NCBI RefSeq assembly: GCF_030247185.1
Contig: NC_080570.1
Span: 165,154,382 to 165,218,381 of the forward strand
Reading direction: 5' to 3'
From: Malaya genurostris
Taxonomy: Eukaryota > Arthropoda > Insecta > Diptera > Culicidae
Length of the DNA: 64,000 bases
Shown here: positions 32,195 to 43,059 of the stretch, piece by piece
Numbering within the stretch: the stretch's first letter is position 1
Layout: the number at the start of each line of letters is the position of its first letter
The notes under the pieces: generated by a model
What the model was told of the DNA's origin: nothing
Database searches by the model: none
The model's input: the letters and a program-made list of their open reading frames with translations, nothing else
Program-made: the position numbers and the translations under genes

Positions 32195-32334
32195 ATGTTC
32201 AGCGCACGTTCGTTGGATCCGATTTGGCTCTGGGCGTTGTCATGGCGCCGCTCCTTGGCCACGATGCCCATCAGTTTCATCCACGGGTTGTTCTGGGTGC
32301 TGTGACCCATCCCGCCGCTCTGCCACATCGTCAT
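32195..32334 (-). CDS. first coding exon of an unrecognised minus-strand gene
   Basis: On the minus strand an ATG preceded by GTGAATCAAG opens a frame of 46 codons plus two bases that ends in GCTGAACAT followed by GTAAGTCTACC, a strong 5' splice site. The peptide begins MTMWQSGGMGHSTQNNPW and continues MKLMGIVAKERRHDNAQSQ, ending in IGSNERALN. Codon use is GC-rich at third positions, unlike the AT-rich flanks, the pattern expected of a conserved insect exon. A second ATG two codons in could also start it. No signal peptide or membrane segment is seen; the exon is polar and basic in its second half. A CGTCAGTAGAGTG near 32597 may be the initiator. I do not recognise the protein. The downstream exon was not found. 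Confidence 0.7.
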
Positions 32335-33563
32335 CTTGATTCACTTTCTCTTTCGTCGTTGGTCCCCGTTGCAAGTGGCAAGTTGGAAGGATAATTTTTA
32401 CTTGCAAATGATGGCTGACAATTCAATTGCCGTGTAAAACTATTATTTCACTTTTTATCTTATTTCGCTTCGCTTGATTTTATTTGCTCTGTTGCAAAAA
32501 AAGGATTTGGTGATTGGCTCCTACGGAGCTACGATAAAGCCATTTTTGTAATAATCACTATCTAGAATTTGATTTCGGTTAACTACACTCTACTGACGTT
32601 GACGGTTGGCTAGACGGAGTTACGCGGAAGCAATGGCGGCGATAGTCAAAACGGCGGACCATTCCCGGATCGGTTGTACCGGACATTCGCTGGAAGGAGA
32701 TGTGGTTGAAGAGAAATCATCAACAAATCGAATCACCATTTTCACTGACAGGAGGCGAATGATTGGTGCTGCCACTTACTGTAGCTTATTTGCATTCTCT
32801 GTTGGGTTTCCGGACGGTTGCAGCACCACACAAAAATTTCTCTGGTCGTTTTTTTTTTCTCTAAAGCAAAGGTTGCTACGTCAAACACCGGATGGAGGAG
32901 GGTGGCTGAAATTTTCTTCTAAAGCGACTCTTGTTCGCGCGCTGCAATTACGTTTCACTTCCGGTGGTAGAACCACACCCCCACACTTCAGTGTCTCGTC
33001 TAACTTTACTGGTTGGCACTATTCACAATTGGACAAACACAGCGTTGCCTCCTACATCCCCGCATCCTCGCTCACACACACTCTTCACTTTTGTTACACC
33101 ACCGCATGCAGGCTGCTGCCGCTTTGCAGTTCCGTTCATTCAATCAATCAAATCAGACTTTATGATTGGTTTTGAGCTTTTCCCCTCCCTTTTCACACGG
33201 TTCGCACTTTTTCCCGATTTGAGACGCGCAACGTTGCTGCAACGGTTCGTGACACACAGCAAGCGCTGGAAAAGCCGCTCGCTGTCTTGCATGTGTTTGG
33301 ATGTTTCACCACCCGGTTCAGCGCCTACTGGGATCCTCTTTCACGTTTCACGTAACTTGATATGGCGTGAGCATTACTACACTTATTCACCTACTTACTC
33401 GCTATTTCGTAGCTGTAATGATGATTATTTCCTCGTTTAACTCACTGCACAATTCACCATTGGCACGTCAAGTGTTTGTTTATTTTTGTTTTCGGCTGTT
33501 TGATACACAATAAAATATCCACTGCTACTACTAAATCTCCACATCGACGATCGGTGCGCGCTC
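32335..33563. other. probable 5' flank of the minus-strand exon; no other gene
   Basis: The 260 bases above the exon would be its 5' untranslated leader if transcription starts near 32597 (inference). The plus-strand frames at 32606-33175 and 32931-33440 are the longest in this part, but they overlap in different phases, lie antisense to the predicted leader and promoter, and have no recognisable domain, so I do not accept them. Confidence 0.4.
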
Positions 33564-33584
33564 AGCTTCTCCATCGCACACTGA

Positions 33585-33672
33585 CCACCTGGGGCACTGC
33601 TGAGCGGCCGTCATTCCCCTGGTCGACATCTCCGGTCTCGTAAATCCAGAACTGCTGCTCCGGTTGGAAAAC
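33585..33672 (-). other. candidate internal exon with good splice acceptor (minus strand)
   Basis: On the minus strand a pyrimidine-rich tract (CTTTCTTTCGTCTCTGATTC) leads to GTTACAG, a good 3' splice site, at 33673. The following sequence is GC-rich and open in one frame for 36 codons (VFQPEQQFWIYETGDVDQGN and onward) to a TGA near 33564. A short ATG frame (MSTRGMTAAQQCP) ends in CCCCAG/GTGGTC, a weak donor, again in phase 2. It could be a 5' exon of the same gene as 32195-32334 or a terminal exon of another gene. The end coordinate is the weak donor. Confidence 0.3.
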
Positions 33673-33679
33673 CTGTAAC

Positions 33680-34573
33680 GAATCAGAGACGAAAGAAAGC
33701 CGACATTAGAATGACCGTGTGTTGAAATCGTTTATTAGCAGAATTCAGCGGGTGCGAAACAACGAAATCGATAGGAGAGAAAAAAGATAAAAAAAACTCG
33801 ACTCGGCACAGTTTTAAACGTACGTTAATTAATGAAGCTCTATATATAAATAGGTACATATTCCACTCGCGTCTTGTGAAGTTCTCCCTCCACCTAATCC
33901 AGGTTCAAACAGCGGCCTGTGAGTGGTGAACCTCTCGAAAGCGGATTTCCTGCCTGCTTCTACTTCTGCTTCTACCCAACGCACCGAAAACGAACTGTGC
34001 TAAACTACTTGACTACGAAGTCTACGAATCCAGGTTCTTAATGGCCTTTCGTGTAGATACTGCTCAAGTGGGAGGTTAGGATGTGCTTATCATCACATGC
34101 GCTGCAACACCCCATCACTCCACACTTCAAACCGGTTGAACAGATTTTAATCGCGCCAATTTGAGCCCCATCCAGAGATCTCGTCACGGAATGGTGCGAT
34201 AAAAAGAAAGCGACCTGGCACACGGCCAAACGTGGTAATACACGCCTAATTAATTACACCAATCAAATTGATTTCTATTGAGTATTAGCACCCGATTAGC
34301 GCAGTACAGGATAATCGAACCTACTGAAGAAGGTGGAAAGACAAACAGGAACTTAGCGAAGCACTTATTTCCGATGATCACACAAACAGGTGAATAATTT
34401 GTTGCTAATTAGTTGCTAATAAGTTACGGTGGTTTTGAATTGCTTCAAGTCCAAAGCTCTGTCCAGGCTCCTGTATCGGAATTAAAAGTGCCTTACTCTT
34501 CGCTATACGAGGCCATCTTTAGCCTGTCATTGGGCGAGATACTGAGAATATGTTAACTTTCGGCATTTTTTAT
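33680..34573. other. spacer without a recognised gene
   Basis: Moderately complex DNA. No domain, RNA gene or repeat family was recognised; the short minus-strand frame at 34038-34229 has a cluster of cysteines and serines but no known motif. Confidence 0.4.
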
Positions 34574-34676
34574 TTAATTTTAAAACTCTAAATTTGTTGT
34601 CTTAATTTATATTTTGAAATTGAAGTACAAATTTGTTGAGTACGCTAAGTCGCATTCGACCTCAACAAGTCTCATA

Positions 34677-35839
34677 AAGACTGTCCCAGAAAGTATGGAC
34701 GCACTTCGATTTCGCTGTAAATAATTCACAAGTGTCAGACTACAACAACAGAATATTATTCTCAACATTTGCTACTTAGCCATTGTAGACTAGCTTCTTG
34801 CGAACGTTCCTCATTAAATTCCGTACAGACTTATTGGAAACAAGTTTTGACACTTTTTTCCAATCTTTTTCGAATTTGTTGAATGGTTTCGGCCCAAAAT
34901 TCCTCAATTGGTAGAAGTTGTGGGCAATTTGGTGGATTCATGTCTTTTGGGACGAAAGTGATATTTTTTGTAGTATACCATTCTACCGTTGATTTCGAGT
35001 AGTGGCAAGAAGCAAGATCTGGCCAGAAGACAACAGGATCCTTGTGGCTTCGAATCACGGGTAGAAGTCGTTTTTGTAAACATTCCTTGATGTATATTTC
35101 GCTGTTCATTGAAGCAATGTTGATGAAGGGTTTCGAAATCTTACCGCAGCTACAAATTGCTTGCCAGACCATAGCTTTCTTACCAAATTTTTCGACTTCA
35201 ATCGATGTCTCGGACTGGTTTAACACTTGCCCTTCTCGCACCGTATAATATTGTGGTCCCGGCAACGATTTATAATCGAGTTTCACGTAGGTTTCGTCGT
35301 CCATGATTATGCAGTTTAAATTTCCAACAAGAATCGTGTTGTACAGCTTTCGAACCCTCGGCCTGATCGATGCTTCTTGTTTCAGACAACGTTTTGGTTG
35401 TTTCTGCTTCTTATAGGTTCGAAGATTGAAACGTTCTTTAGCACGAAGAACATTTGACTTCGAAGTGCCCACTTTTTTGCCAACATCCCGAACTGAAACC
35501 TCCTTCTTTTGCTCGAACGCCTTCGACTTGTTTTCGGTTCAATCCTCACCGAACTTCCTGATTGCAATTCGCATGGCTTTTTCACTTACTCCTTCCATTT
35601 TTTTCTATCTTTCTCAGTGACAGTACGCGGTCTGTGCACAATTTGTACACAATTTTTCGCCGTTGTTCTGCTGAAAGTCCACACATTTCGAAACAAACTA
35701 ATGAAAACGAATAAACAACTGCACAAGTGGTCGAAAAAGAGTGTAAACAACAGGACGCAGCCATAAAAATTGACAGATTCTGAACAATTGCGAAATGGCA
35801 GCGGTTTTTGGTTGCGTCCATACTTTCTGGGACAGTCTT
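34677..35839 (-). mobile_element. ITmD37E-type DNA transposon, copy 3, with TA duplications
   Basis: Both ends are intact: AAGACTGTCCCAGAAAGTAT at the left and its exact reverse complement at the right, inverted repeats of 27 bp. TA lies immediately outside on both sides (34675-34676 and 35840-35841), the target duplication of this superfamily. The element is inserted in the short repeat whose other copy is at 28262-28335, which shows the near-empty site. At 1163 bp it has lost parts of the N-terminal coding region present in copy 1. Confidence 0.95.
34831..35690 (-). pseudogene. DD37E transposase, copy 3 (catalytic domain intact)
   Basis: From MGTSKSNVLRAKERFN (35472) one frame of 213 codons carries the whole catalytic domain: IIMDDETYVKLD, then VVFWPDLASCHYS, then CPQLLPIEEFWAE. 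There are 37 residues between the second aspartate and the first glutamate of PIEEFWA, the DD37E spacing. The frame stops at KTCFQ, where the other copies continue with VCTEFNEERS, so the C-terminus is cut. Upstream, the first helix-turn-helix (CGLSAEQRRKIVYKL) is in another frame and separated by a deletion near 35525. The enzyme would lack DNA binding, so it is a pseudogene. Confidence 0.92.
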
Positions 35840-35924
35840 TATACCTATTTTCCGCTCAAGCACTGGGCAGGATAGTATATTTATAGTCGACTGTTACCTT
35901 CTCTACTGTGTCAGTTGCTGCCTG

Positions 35925-37830
35925 GCTATCGTCGGGTCGGGTTCGGATGATGATCATATCTTTCTAAACAGCTACTGTTCGCTTTAAAAAATGTGGACGA
36001 GTTTCGGGTATTTGAAACCGAGACCAGAACTGAAATGATCGGCTACGGGATGATAATAAATGAAGTTACTTGTTTTTTAGTTAGCCTGGAAAATTAGATG
36101 AATTTTTGAAAATTTTTGTAATAGTTGTTTTTTATAATATTTGATTCAAATTTCAGCAAATGTGTGGGAATTTTAAATACAAAATGAATTTTACTACATG
36201 CTAATGTTTTCACGGTTCAGTGGTTTGTAAATCCATGCGACCAGTATTTGGATAACGCATTCGCTTTTAATTTGAAGCCAAACTCGCACTGCGAACGTCC
36301 CGCAGCAGAACTATCTTTTATGTGCATTGATTCAATGCTGAATCAAATTTTTATGAAAGAATTTCCTTTAACGTAATTTCGTTTGCAGCTTTTTTACAAA
36401 TTGGCGGTCCTAACAGCTCGTAAAATAGCAACATATTGAATATCAGTGTTGATTATTTCGGTTTTAGATTTACATATTTCAGTGAAAAAAAAGCTTACGA
36501 AATGCTGCGCGGGATTCATATCTGTCTTTCAGACACTTTCTTCGGAGCATTTTTCGTCGAACGCGAAGCTGTAAAATACTGGCTTTATTTGCACTCATCT
36601 GGTGCGAAGTTCGCACTCTAGATTTGCACTAAACTGAAGATTTTTACCTCCGATTTGCGTAGAATTTAGTTAGTTTTATAGTTCTTTATGTAACATTTGG
36701 AGCCCTCAGAAGGGCTGATTTTGTAGAATGTTCCCCTGCTGCTAGAGATGGTATTTGCACTTGAGACCCGAACCCGAACGGATTATATCTTTCTAAAAGG
36801 GTACGGGTCAGGTTTGAGTTTTAAAACATGGATATCCGACAGATTCGGGTAAGGTTTGAGTCTAGCAAACTTTTATTTCGGATATCGGTAGATTTTTATT
36901 TTGAATCGGATACTGGTCGGATTTGGCTTTGGAACAAAAATCTCGGGATTCAATCGGGTTAAGATTAAGAGTTTCTATTCTTGATCGGGCACGGATCGGG
37001 TTCGGGTTAAAAAAATATTTGTCGAGTTCGGGTCGAATATGTTTGACGATTATATCTTTCTAAAGGTTGAATTCGGGTTCAAAAATTTGGGAGAGTTTCG
37101 GGTATTTGCACCCGAGATCTGACCCGAAAAATAAAACCGAAAGGCTCGGAAAAGGTTCGGATTACGAAAAAGGAAACTTTGTCGGGATCGAGTCGGGTAA
37201 AGATTATTATTTTTGATTGGGATCGGAAAACAAAAGTGTCGAGTTCGGGTCGGATATGGAAGACGATTATATCTTTTTGAACGGTTACGGGACGGGTTCG
37301 TGTTCAAAATTTATCGGATACAGAACGGGTTCGACTATGAAAAAAAAATCTCGGGATCCGGTCGGATACAGGTTAAGATTTTCTATTTTTGATCGGGCTT
37401 TGTTGGGTTCGGGTCAGATATTGCAATTTCTGGTTCAAAAATTTGAACGAGGTTCGAGTATTTGAGTCGGGAGTCCACCCGACCCGAAAACTAAACCGAA
37501 AGATTCGGGCAAAGTTCGGGTTCCGAAAAAGAAAACTGTCGGGATCGGGTCGGGTAGACATTTTTATTTTTGATCGGGTACGGATCTGGTTCGAGTTAAA
37601 AAATGTTTTTCGGGTTCGGGTCGGTGACGATTATATTTTTTCAAACTGGTACGGGACGGGTTCAAGTTCAAAAATTTTGCCGGTTTTCGTGTATTTGAAC
37701 CCGATACCCGATCCGAAAAATAAAGCCGTCAGGCTCGAGCCCAGAAAAAAATTTTTTGTCGGGTTCGAGTCGGATCGGGTAGAGATTTTTTTTATTTTCG
37801 ATCGTGTACAGGACAGGTTCGGGTCTATCA
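35925..37830. repeat. degenerate CGGGTTCGGGT-type array
   Basis: Words such as TCGGGTTCGGGT, ACGGGTTCGGGT and their complements (ACCCGACCCGAAAA) dominate from about 36760 to 37830, with an outlying piece at 35925-36040. A landmark, GACGATTATATCTTTCTAAA, recurs near 36780, 37047, 37263 and 37628, giving larger uneven units of 216-365 bp. Open frames on both strands (37389-37898, 37631-38080) arise because the repeat lacks stops. Bases 36050-36760 between the pieces are AT-rich and unlike the array. Confidence 0.8.
36215..36345 (+). repeat. dispersed repeat, inverted partner at 52810-52940
   Basis: CGCACTGCGAACGTCCCGCA followed by GCAGAACT, with GGATAACGCATTCG upstream and TTGATTCAATGCTG downstream, matches the reverse complement of 52810-52940 (GCGGGACGTTCGCAGTGCGA). 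No coding frame spans it in both copies. Family unknown. Confidence 0.65.
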
Positions 37831-37939
37831 CACATCTCGATCTAACGTTTTTAGCTCTGTTCTCCGTTGTTGGAGTGTGTTTTCGCTTTTCTCTATAGAA
37901 AGGTAATAGAATAATAGAAATTTGATCGGAACTCCGGAG

Positions 37940-38462
37940 ACCCCTAGTGTTATATACCATTCGACTCAGCTCGACAAGATGGAAAAATGTCAGTTTGTGT
38001 ATGCGCACCTTTTTAAGGTTTTTCTCTCCGCTCAATTTTCTCGAAGATGGCTGAACCAATTTTAACAAGCTCTGAATCAAGTTCGAAGATCAATTGAATG
38101 TAGTTTCTGGTTACAGTGAGATAATAGTATAAATGACGTAACCGACAAAACGCACATTTTTCTCTCCGTTCAGTTTTCTCCGAGATGACTGAACCGATTT
38201 CTACAAGCTTAGGCTCGTTTGAAAGCTACTTCTGGATTGCGAATCAATTTCGGTTCACTTCCGGTTCCAAAGATATATTGGTGTAAGTGACGTAACCGAC
38301 AAAATGTTCATTTTTTACACTCAATTTTCTCGGAACGGACTAAACAATTATTAACAAGCTTAGGCTCGTTTGAAAGCTACTATAGGCTTATTAATCAAGT
38401 TCGAAGATCATATGACTGTCACTCCTGGTGTAATGGAATTAGTGACGTAAACGACGAAACTC
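37940..38462 (+). repeat. ~150-bp tandem repeat before the microsatellite
   Basis: Three units carry TTTTCTC then GATGGCTGAACC or a variant, ACAAGCTTAGGCTCGTTTGA and GTGACGTAA.CGACAAAA, starting near 38020, 38155 and 38310. The left side, ATATACCATTCGACTCAGCT, matches 5785. The layout is familiar from mosquito dispersed repeats. It runs straight into the TATTAC microsatellite. Confidence 0.65.
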
Positions 38463-38464
38463 AA

Positions 38465-38778
38465 TATTACTATTACTATTATTATTACTATTACTATTAC
38501 TATTACTATTACTATTACTATTACTATTACTATTACTATTACTATTACTATTACTATTACTATTACTATTACTATTACTATTACTATTACTATTACTATT
38601 ACTATTACTATTACTATTACTATTACTATTACTATTACTATTACTATTACTATTACTATTACTATTACTATTACTATTACTATTACTATTACTATTACTA
38701 TTACTATTACTATTACTATTACTATTACTATTACTATTACTATTACTATTACTATTACTATTACTATTACTATTATTA
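38465..38778. repeat. (TATTAC)n microsatellite, about 52 units
   Basis: About 314 bp of almost perfect hexamer TATTAC (equivalently TTACTA), with only a few TATTAT variants at the two edges. Low divergence implies recent expansion or active homogenisation. Assembly length may be unreliable. Confidence 0.97.
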
Positions 38779-40879
38779 CATCCTGTATATAGTCCTGGTT
38801 TTAACCAAACTGATTTCGTTCATCTAAGGAACATTTTTAAACCAAAATTTCTATGCTAGAATACAAACAATTGTTCACAACAGAGCTGAAGGTAGGTTTC
38901 AATTGTTAACACAGCTTGACAATGATAAACATTTTGCGTGTTGTAAATAAACGATTCGTGTTCACACCGCTGACGTTACTGATTATTATCGAAAACAAAA
39001 CACTTTCCGTTGTGTCATTGAAAAATAGGAACATGCAAAGCAAAAATACACAAAAAGCAAAGTAAATAGCAAAATCACCCGCATCCCAGGTTTCCGTTGG
39101 CAAAATTTGTGTGCTTATTCGCAAGCAAACATCGAGTGTGCGTTTGCAAATGAAAGACAAAACAAACTGCCACGCCACCAAAATATCGAAAGCTGACGTA
39201 CAAAACTAGAATCGCATCGCAGTAGCCGTGCAATCAATAATCCTCTGTCTCTGTGCTCGCCTACTTGGATCAGTAGTAGGTCACTTTCAAGCAATTCTTG
39301 GCATTTCGTTTGTTACTTCTGCTGGAAGCAGTTTACAGCAGCGGGGTACGACGCTTAAATCAAGCTTCAATGAGTCGGAATCCCGTATGGTAGGAAGCAA
39401 GCCTCTCTACTGTACACAACTAACACAGTTTTCCGCACCACAGGCAGGTTTTCGCATTTTATCAATGCCCTTCTTTTGATTAGTTTCCGATCTCGACGGC
39501 AGCGCGCCTGTGTTTTGTAGCAGGCTCACGTTGGTCGTTTTTTGGATTGCCTCCTTTTCCCCTCAGCCCGCGGAGAAAGTGAATTTAGATGTTTGCGTGA
39601 CTCGTCCGTAGAAGTTGCTTGTCAAAGTGTCGGCTCAAATCGGCAAAAATACGCAAAACGGGGGCTGTCTGTTTGTCTGACTTTGACTTTCGACAGCCCG
39701 ATAATCCAATTGGTAGAATATTTGGGCGTTCGGAATGCGTGCAATTCAACCTGCCTCACTGTTTTTCCGTAAAATGCAGTATTTCTAACGCCACCTCCAC
39801 GGCAGAAGATATCCTGAACAACAGTTTTACGTGTTCGGGGTTGTCATTTAATGGCCCATCGAAAGTTGTGCTGCTTGACACTGTCCTCAGGATCATGATT
39901 TCAAGACTAAAGTTCAAAACCGTAAGAAAAGGCGGGCCAAATGGAATCGACAAATTGATTTACATTTGCATAAATTTCCATTTCCCCTTCCAGAAGTTTT
40001 CAAGCATCAAAAGAAAAAGTTTTCACGGTTCATCGGTTGATTGGCAGTACGCCAAGTATCAGACCTGGTGACGACCAGTCAGCACACAGGTTCTGACACG
40101 AGCTGTACCAGTAGTAGTTATGATGCTATAATGATTGCTTTCCTTTATTGGTTTGAAAGTACGGGGGGGGATCGTTCGAAAATTGCCCCGGCTGCTGACA
40201 GATGATTGAGCATCTCAATCAATCTCGGAAGGCTGAAATGACCTGACCACCGCAGCGCGAAAAAGGAGGCTATGGAAAATAGCAAATCGCAGCAAGCGGC
40301 AGAAAAAAAACGCTCTTTGCGTGTTTTTTCCATTCAGTTTCGCAATGTCGTGGCTTGCTGTTATAAATATTCGAAAGTTTTTCGAAACTAAAACCCATTG
40401 AACGGCCCCCGAAGGTCGTCGTGTACTTCGGGTGAAGGGGTTCGAATTTCAACCGACTGTAACTGACTGATTTTTTTTTGCTAGCTGCTGTAGGTTGCGA
40501 TAAAAGTTTGCCAATTATATCACGCAAGATTGTGATTCAATTTTAGAAGAGAAATTTTTAAACGGAATTTATCATTCCAACTTTGACAAAAAAAATTAGA
40601 TTTCTGGGCTATTTTACTTAGTTTCAATTTAATATTAGATTTCGGATTAGTTCAGTATGAATCGTCGTTTGTTATGCGTAGAATCGATTTCAAACCAGTT
40701 ATACATGAAACGGAATATTTGTTGAACCAGTAAACGAGCCTGTGAAATACAATTTGACACATTTTGTGTGCATCACTTTCGTTCAAACAGGTGAATTACA
40801 ACGCAATAAGAATATATGTTTAGGATATTCCTACTACCAAATTGACTACCAGTTGACTTCCGAAATAAAAAAAAATTTT
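38779..40879. other. spacer without a recognised gene
   Basis: Mixed composition, with a GC-richer part at 39200-40300. Overlapping frames (39228-39479, 39542-39772, 39619-40071, 40270-40527) show no domain and contradict each other by phase and strand. Nothing annotated. Confidence 0.4.
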
Positions 40880-41100
40880 ATGCCAAATGTCAAGATATTG
40901 TTTAATCTAAAAATGTTTTTTTTTGTTAAAAATATCGAAAGTGTCAGAGAGTGGAATTAAAAAAAATTGCGAGAAAACACCAGATCTCGAATTTTCAAGC
41001 ATTTCTAATTTTCAAGAAAACCGCGTAACTTCAGAAATCCGAACCGCATAACTTCAGAGATCCGCAAAAAAACACGTAACTTTCCAAATCCGCTTAATAA
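40880..41100. repeat. minisatellite family, third locus
   Basis: ATGCCAAATGTC, ACCAGATCTCGAATTTTCAA and repeated CGCATAACTTCAG words identify a decayed copy of the ATGCATGAAACGTC family seen at 18.2, 25.7 and 50.6 kb. It borders the mariner relic. Confidence 0.5.
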
Positions 41101-41109
41101 ACGCATATG

Positions 41110-41745
41110 AAAAGACCTCAATGAATTAATTTTGAATGAAAAAATTAAATTAAATAACACAAACCAACTCGATTTTCGACTTCTACGTAGCCCATCGAAG
41201 AAAACAAATGGTATTCGGAAGGGGTCAAGTCTGGTGAATACGGCGAGTGGGGAAGCTGCTCCCAATCAAGTGTTTTGATTGTATCCTGAACCGGTTTAGC
41301 ATTGTCTGATGAGTCAAAGACGAAACATTAAGTATTCAAAAGGATCAATTCATGGTTCATATTGATCATTTGTTGACTGTAGCGATAAGTATTAACAGTT
41401 TCATCAGGTTTTCACAAGCTTCTGATATCTTGCCGAATCGATCTGGTTTTGCAGTCGATGTTGATGATTGTCCCGAAATAACCCATGATTGTTTTCCGTT
41501 CATTCGGTGCAAAACTAATTTTCTCTTGTCGTCTCTGAAGAAAAATTTCGCTAGTGATTTTTTCAGTTTTCCATCTGGCTTTCATTAAACTTATATGGCA
41601 TCCATTTTCCACACTTTTGAACTTTTCCCAACGCCTTTAGACGGCCGGAAATTGTTTGCTGTTCAACATTGAACATTGCTGCCATTCGCTTTTGACTAGA
41701 AGTAAAATCTTCATTCAATATTGGTCTGATTGACAGATGTCATAC
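41110..41745 (-). pseudogene. mariner transposase relic, nearly full domain span
   Basis: Reading the minus strand through lesions gives the helix-turn-helix end and linker (ISGRLKALGKVQKCGKWMPY), then KFNESQMEN, FLQRRQEKISFAPNE, and TAKPDRFGK. After a large deletion comes DNAKPVQDTIKTLDWEQLPH and SPYSPDLTPSEYHLF, with the second (DNA) and third (SPD) catalytic aspartates of the mariner DD34D triad. The first aspartate (GDEKW) region is degraded. It differs in sequence from the mariner copies at 8-12 kb, which have MDETW, so it belongs to another subfamily. Clearly inactive. Confidence 0.8.
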
Positions 41746-41761
41746 CAATGAAATAAAAAAA

Positions 41762-42849
41762 GTACGGGTGTGTAATGTCAGAGACATAACTGGATGTCGT
41801 GAATACGAATGTGACACACTTTTTTTATGCTTCCGAATTCGAATTGGTAGTTGATCGATTGTTTGAATTGTGCAACTTTCCCCTCTTTCATTACTAGAAA
41901 TTTAAACGATGCGCCTAGACTAAATTACAGATTAGTTACATTCAACATTCTGAAACGCAATTAAATATTATAAAATAAGGAGTATAGTTCTTTATAATAA
42001 AAAAATGGTGACGATTTGAGTTAGTGCAGCACGCAGACTCTGAATTCTAAACCCATATTCCAGAACTAAGCTCTAAAACATGAAGACGATTTTTCGCCAT
42101 GACTACCAGAATGGGTTTTATAGAGTACAGTAAAGTAAATTTCCGCATAATTCTTTAGGAGTATTATAATGGTTCTAAAAAGAACCGAATAGAAGAAGTC
42201 TGGAATAAAGAACTGGATCCTGAGTTCAAGAACTAAATTTAGAACCAATAACAGACTCAGAATCCAGTTTCAATTCTAGAATTGCAATTTCGAAACTCAA
42301 ATTAGTTCCGGAATACAGTTCCAGAATCCAGTTTCAGCACGCAGGCTCTGAATTCTAAACCTCGTTACGACTACCGAAAAGCAAATGAGAGTTGCGACCT
42401 GAGCGTTTGAGGTTTTAACCACGCAGAAAGTGCTCTCTCCGTCGCTGCTGGTTGAAGGTTCAACTCCCACGACGTCTGCTACCATCGAACGCACGAAAAG
42501 AAATGATCGATTTTTCACCACGGTTCCCCTTTTTCTACGCATTCAGTTGAAGATATGTGTCTGACTACCTCAAACTCGTCGTCCTTGCGCGAAAAACCCA
42601 AGCGAAAGTAAAGAGTTTTCCACATTATTTTGAAAGTTTGAGAAAACTTAATTTTTGAGTTGTTTGTGGTTACCTCACACTGTTCAAAATATTATCCTAA
42701 ATTCCTGATCATATTTTTGATGAAATGGTGAAAGAATTATGTTGCTACCATTAATACAAGTCGAGATATTCACGATTAAGTTCTGCCCATTCTTCCATAT
42801 TACTAATTTTGAAAAGGCACCCCATAGTAAAGTAAGTCGTATTCACGAC
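41762..42849 (+). mobile_element. non-coding repeat element, shared-ends family (copy C)
   Basis: It begins GTACGGGTGTGTAATGTCAG and ends with AGTAAAGTAAGTCGTATTCACGAC-type palindrome. The whole unit is an inverted copy of 60367-61565, with long stretches identical, including a 60-codon frame (42066-42248, minus strand) that is the same in both. The TATA-like TATAAAAGG of the 60.7-kb copy is TAGAAAAAGG here. Flanks are A-runs. The frame contains no domain and may be conserved only because the duplication is recent. Confidence 0.8.
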
Positions 42850-43059
42850 AAAAAACATAAGGTTCGTTCACACTAAATGTTTATTACCGACTCATTTGTA
42901 TCTTAACATTCACATCATACCGGTATACTTGGTATAATGATAATTTTTGTAAGGATTCAGCATAAATGTATCTCTATTTTGTTTTTGTTTTTCAATAAAT
43001 GGGTATGAAATTCACTCAAACTAAAGCAAAATTTTCTAAAGTGTGATAAAGTATGTCGG

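Noticed and set aside
32606..33440. 189- and 169-codon plus-strand frames
   Set aside because: Overlapping in different phases, no recognisable domain, and antisense to the leader and candidate exon of the better supported minus-strand transcript.
37389..38080. 149-169 codon frames on both strands
   Set aside because: They lie in the stop-poor CGGGTT array, overlap antisense, and have no domain or start-site support.
42066..42248. 60-codon frame identical to 61079-61261, suggesting a conserved small protein
   Set aside because: The surrounding non-coding DNA is equally conserved, so identity reflects recent duplication rather than selection on the frame.
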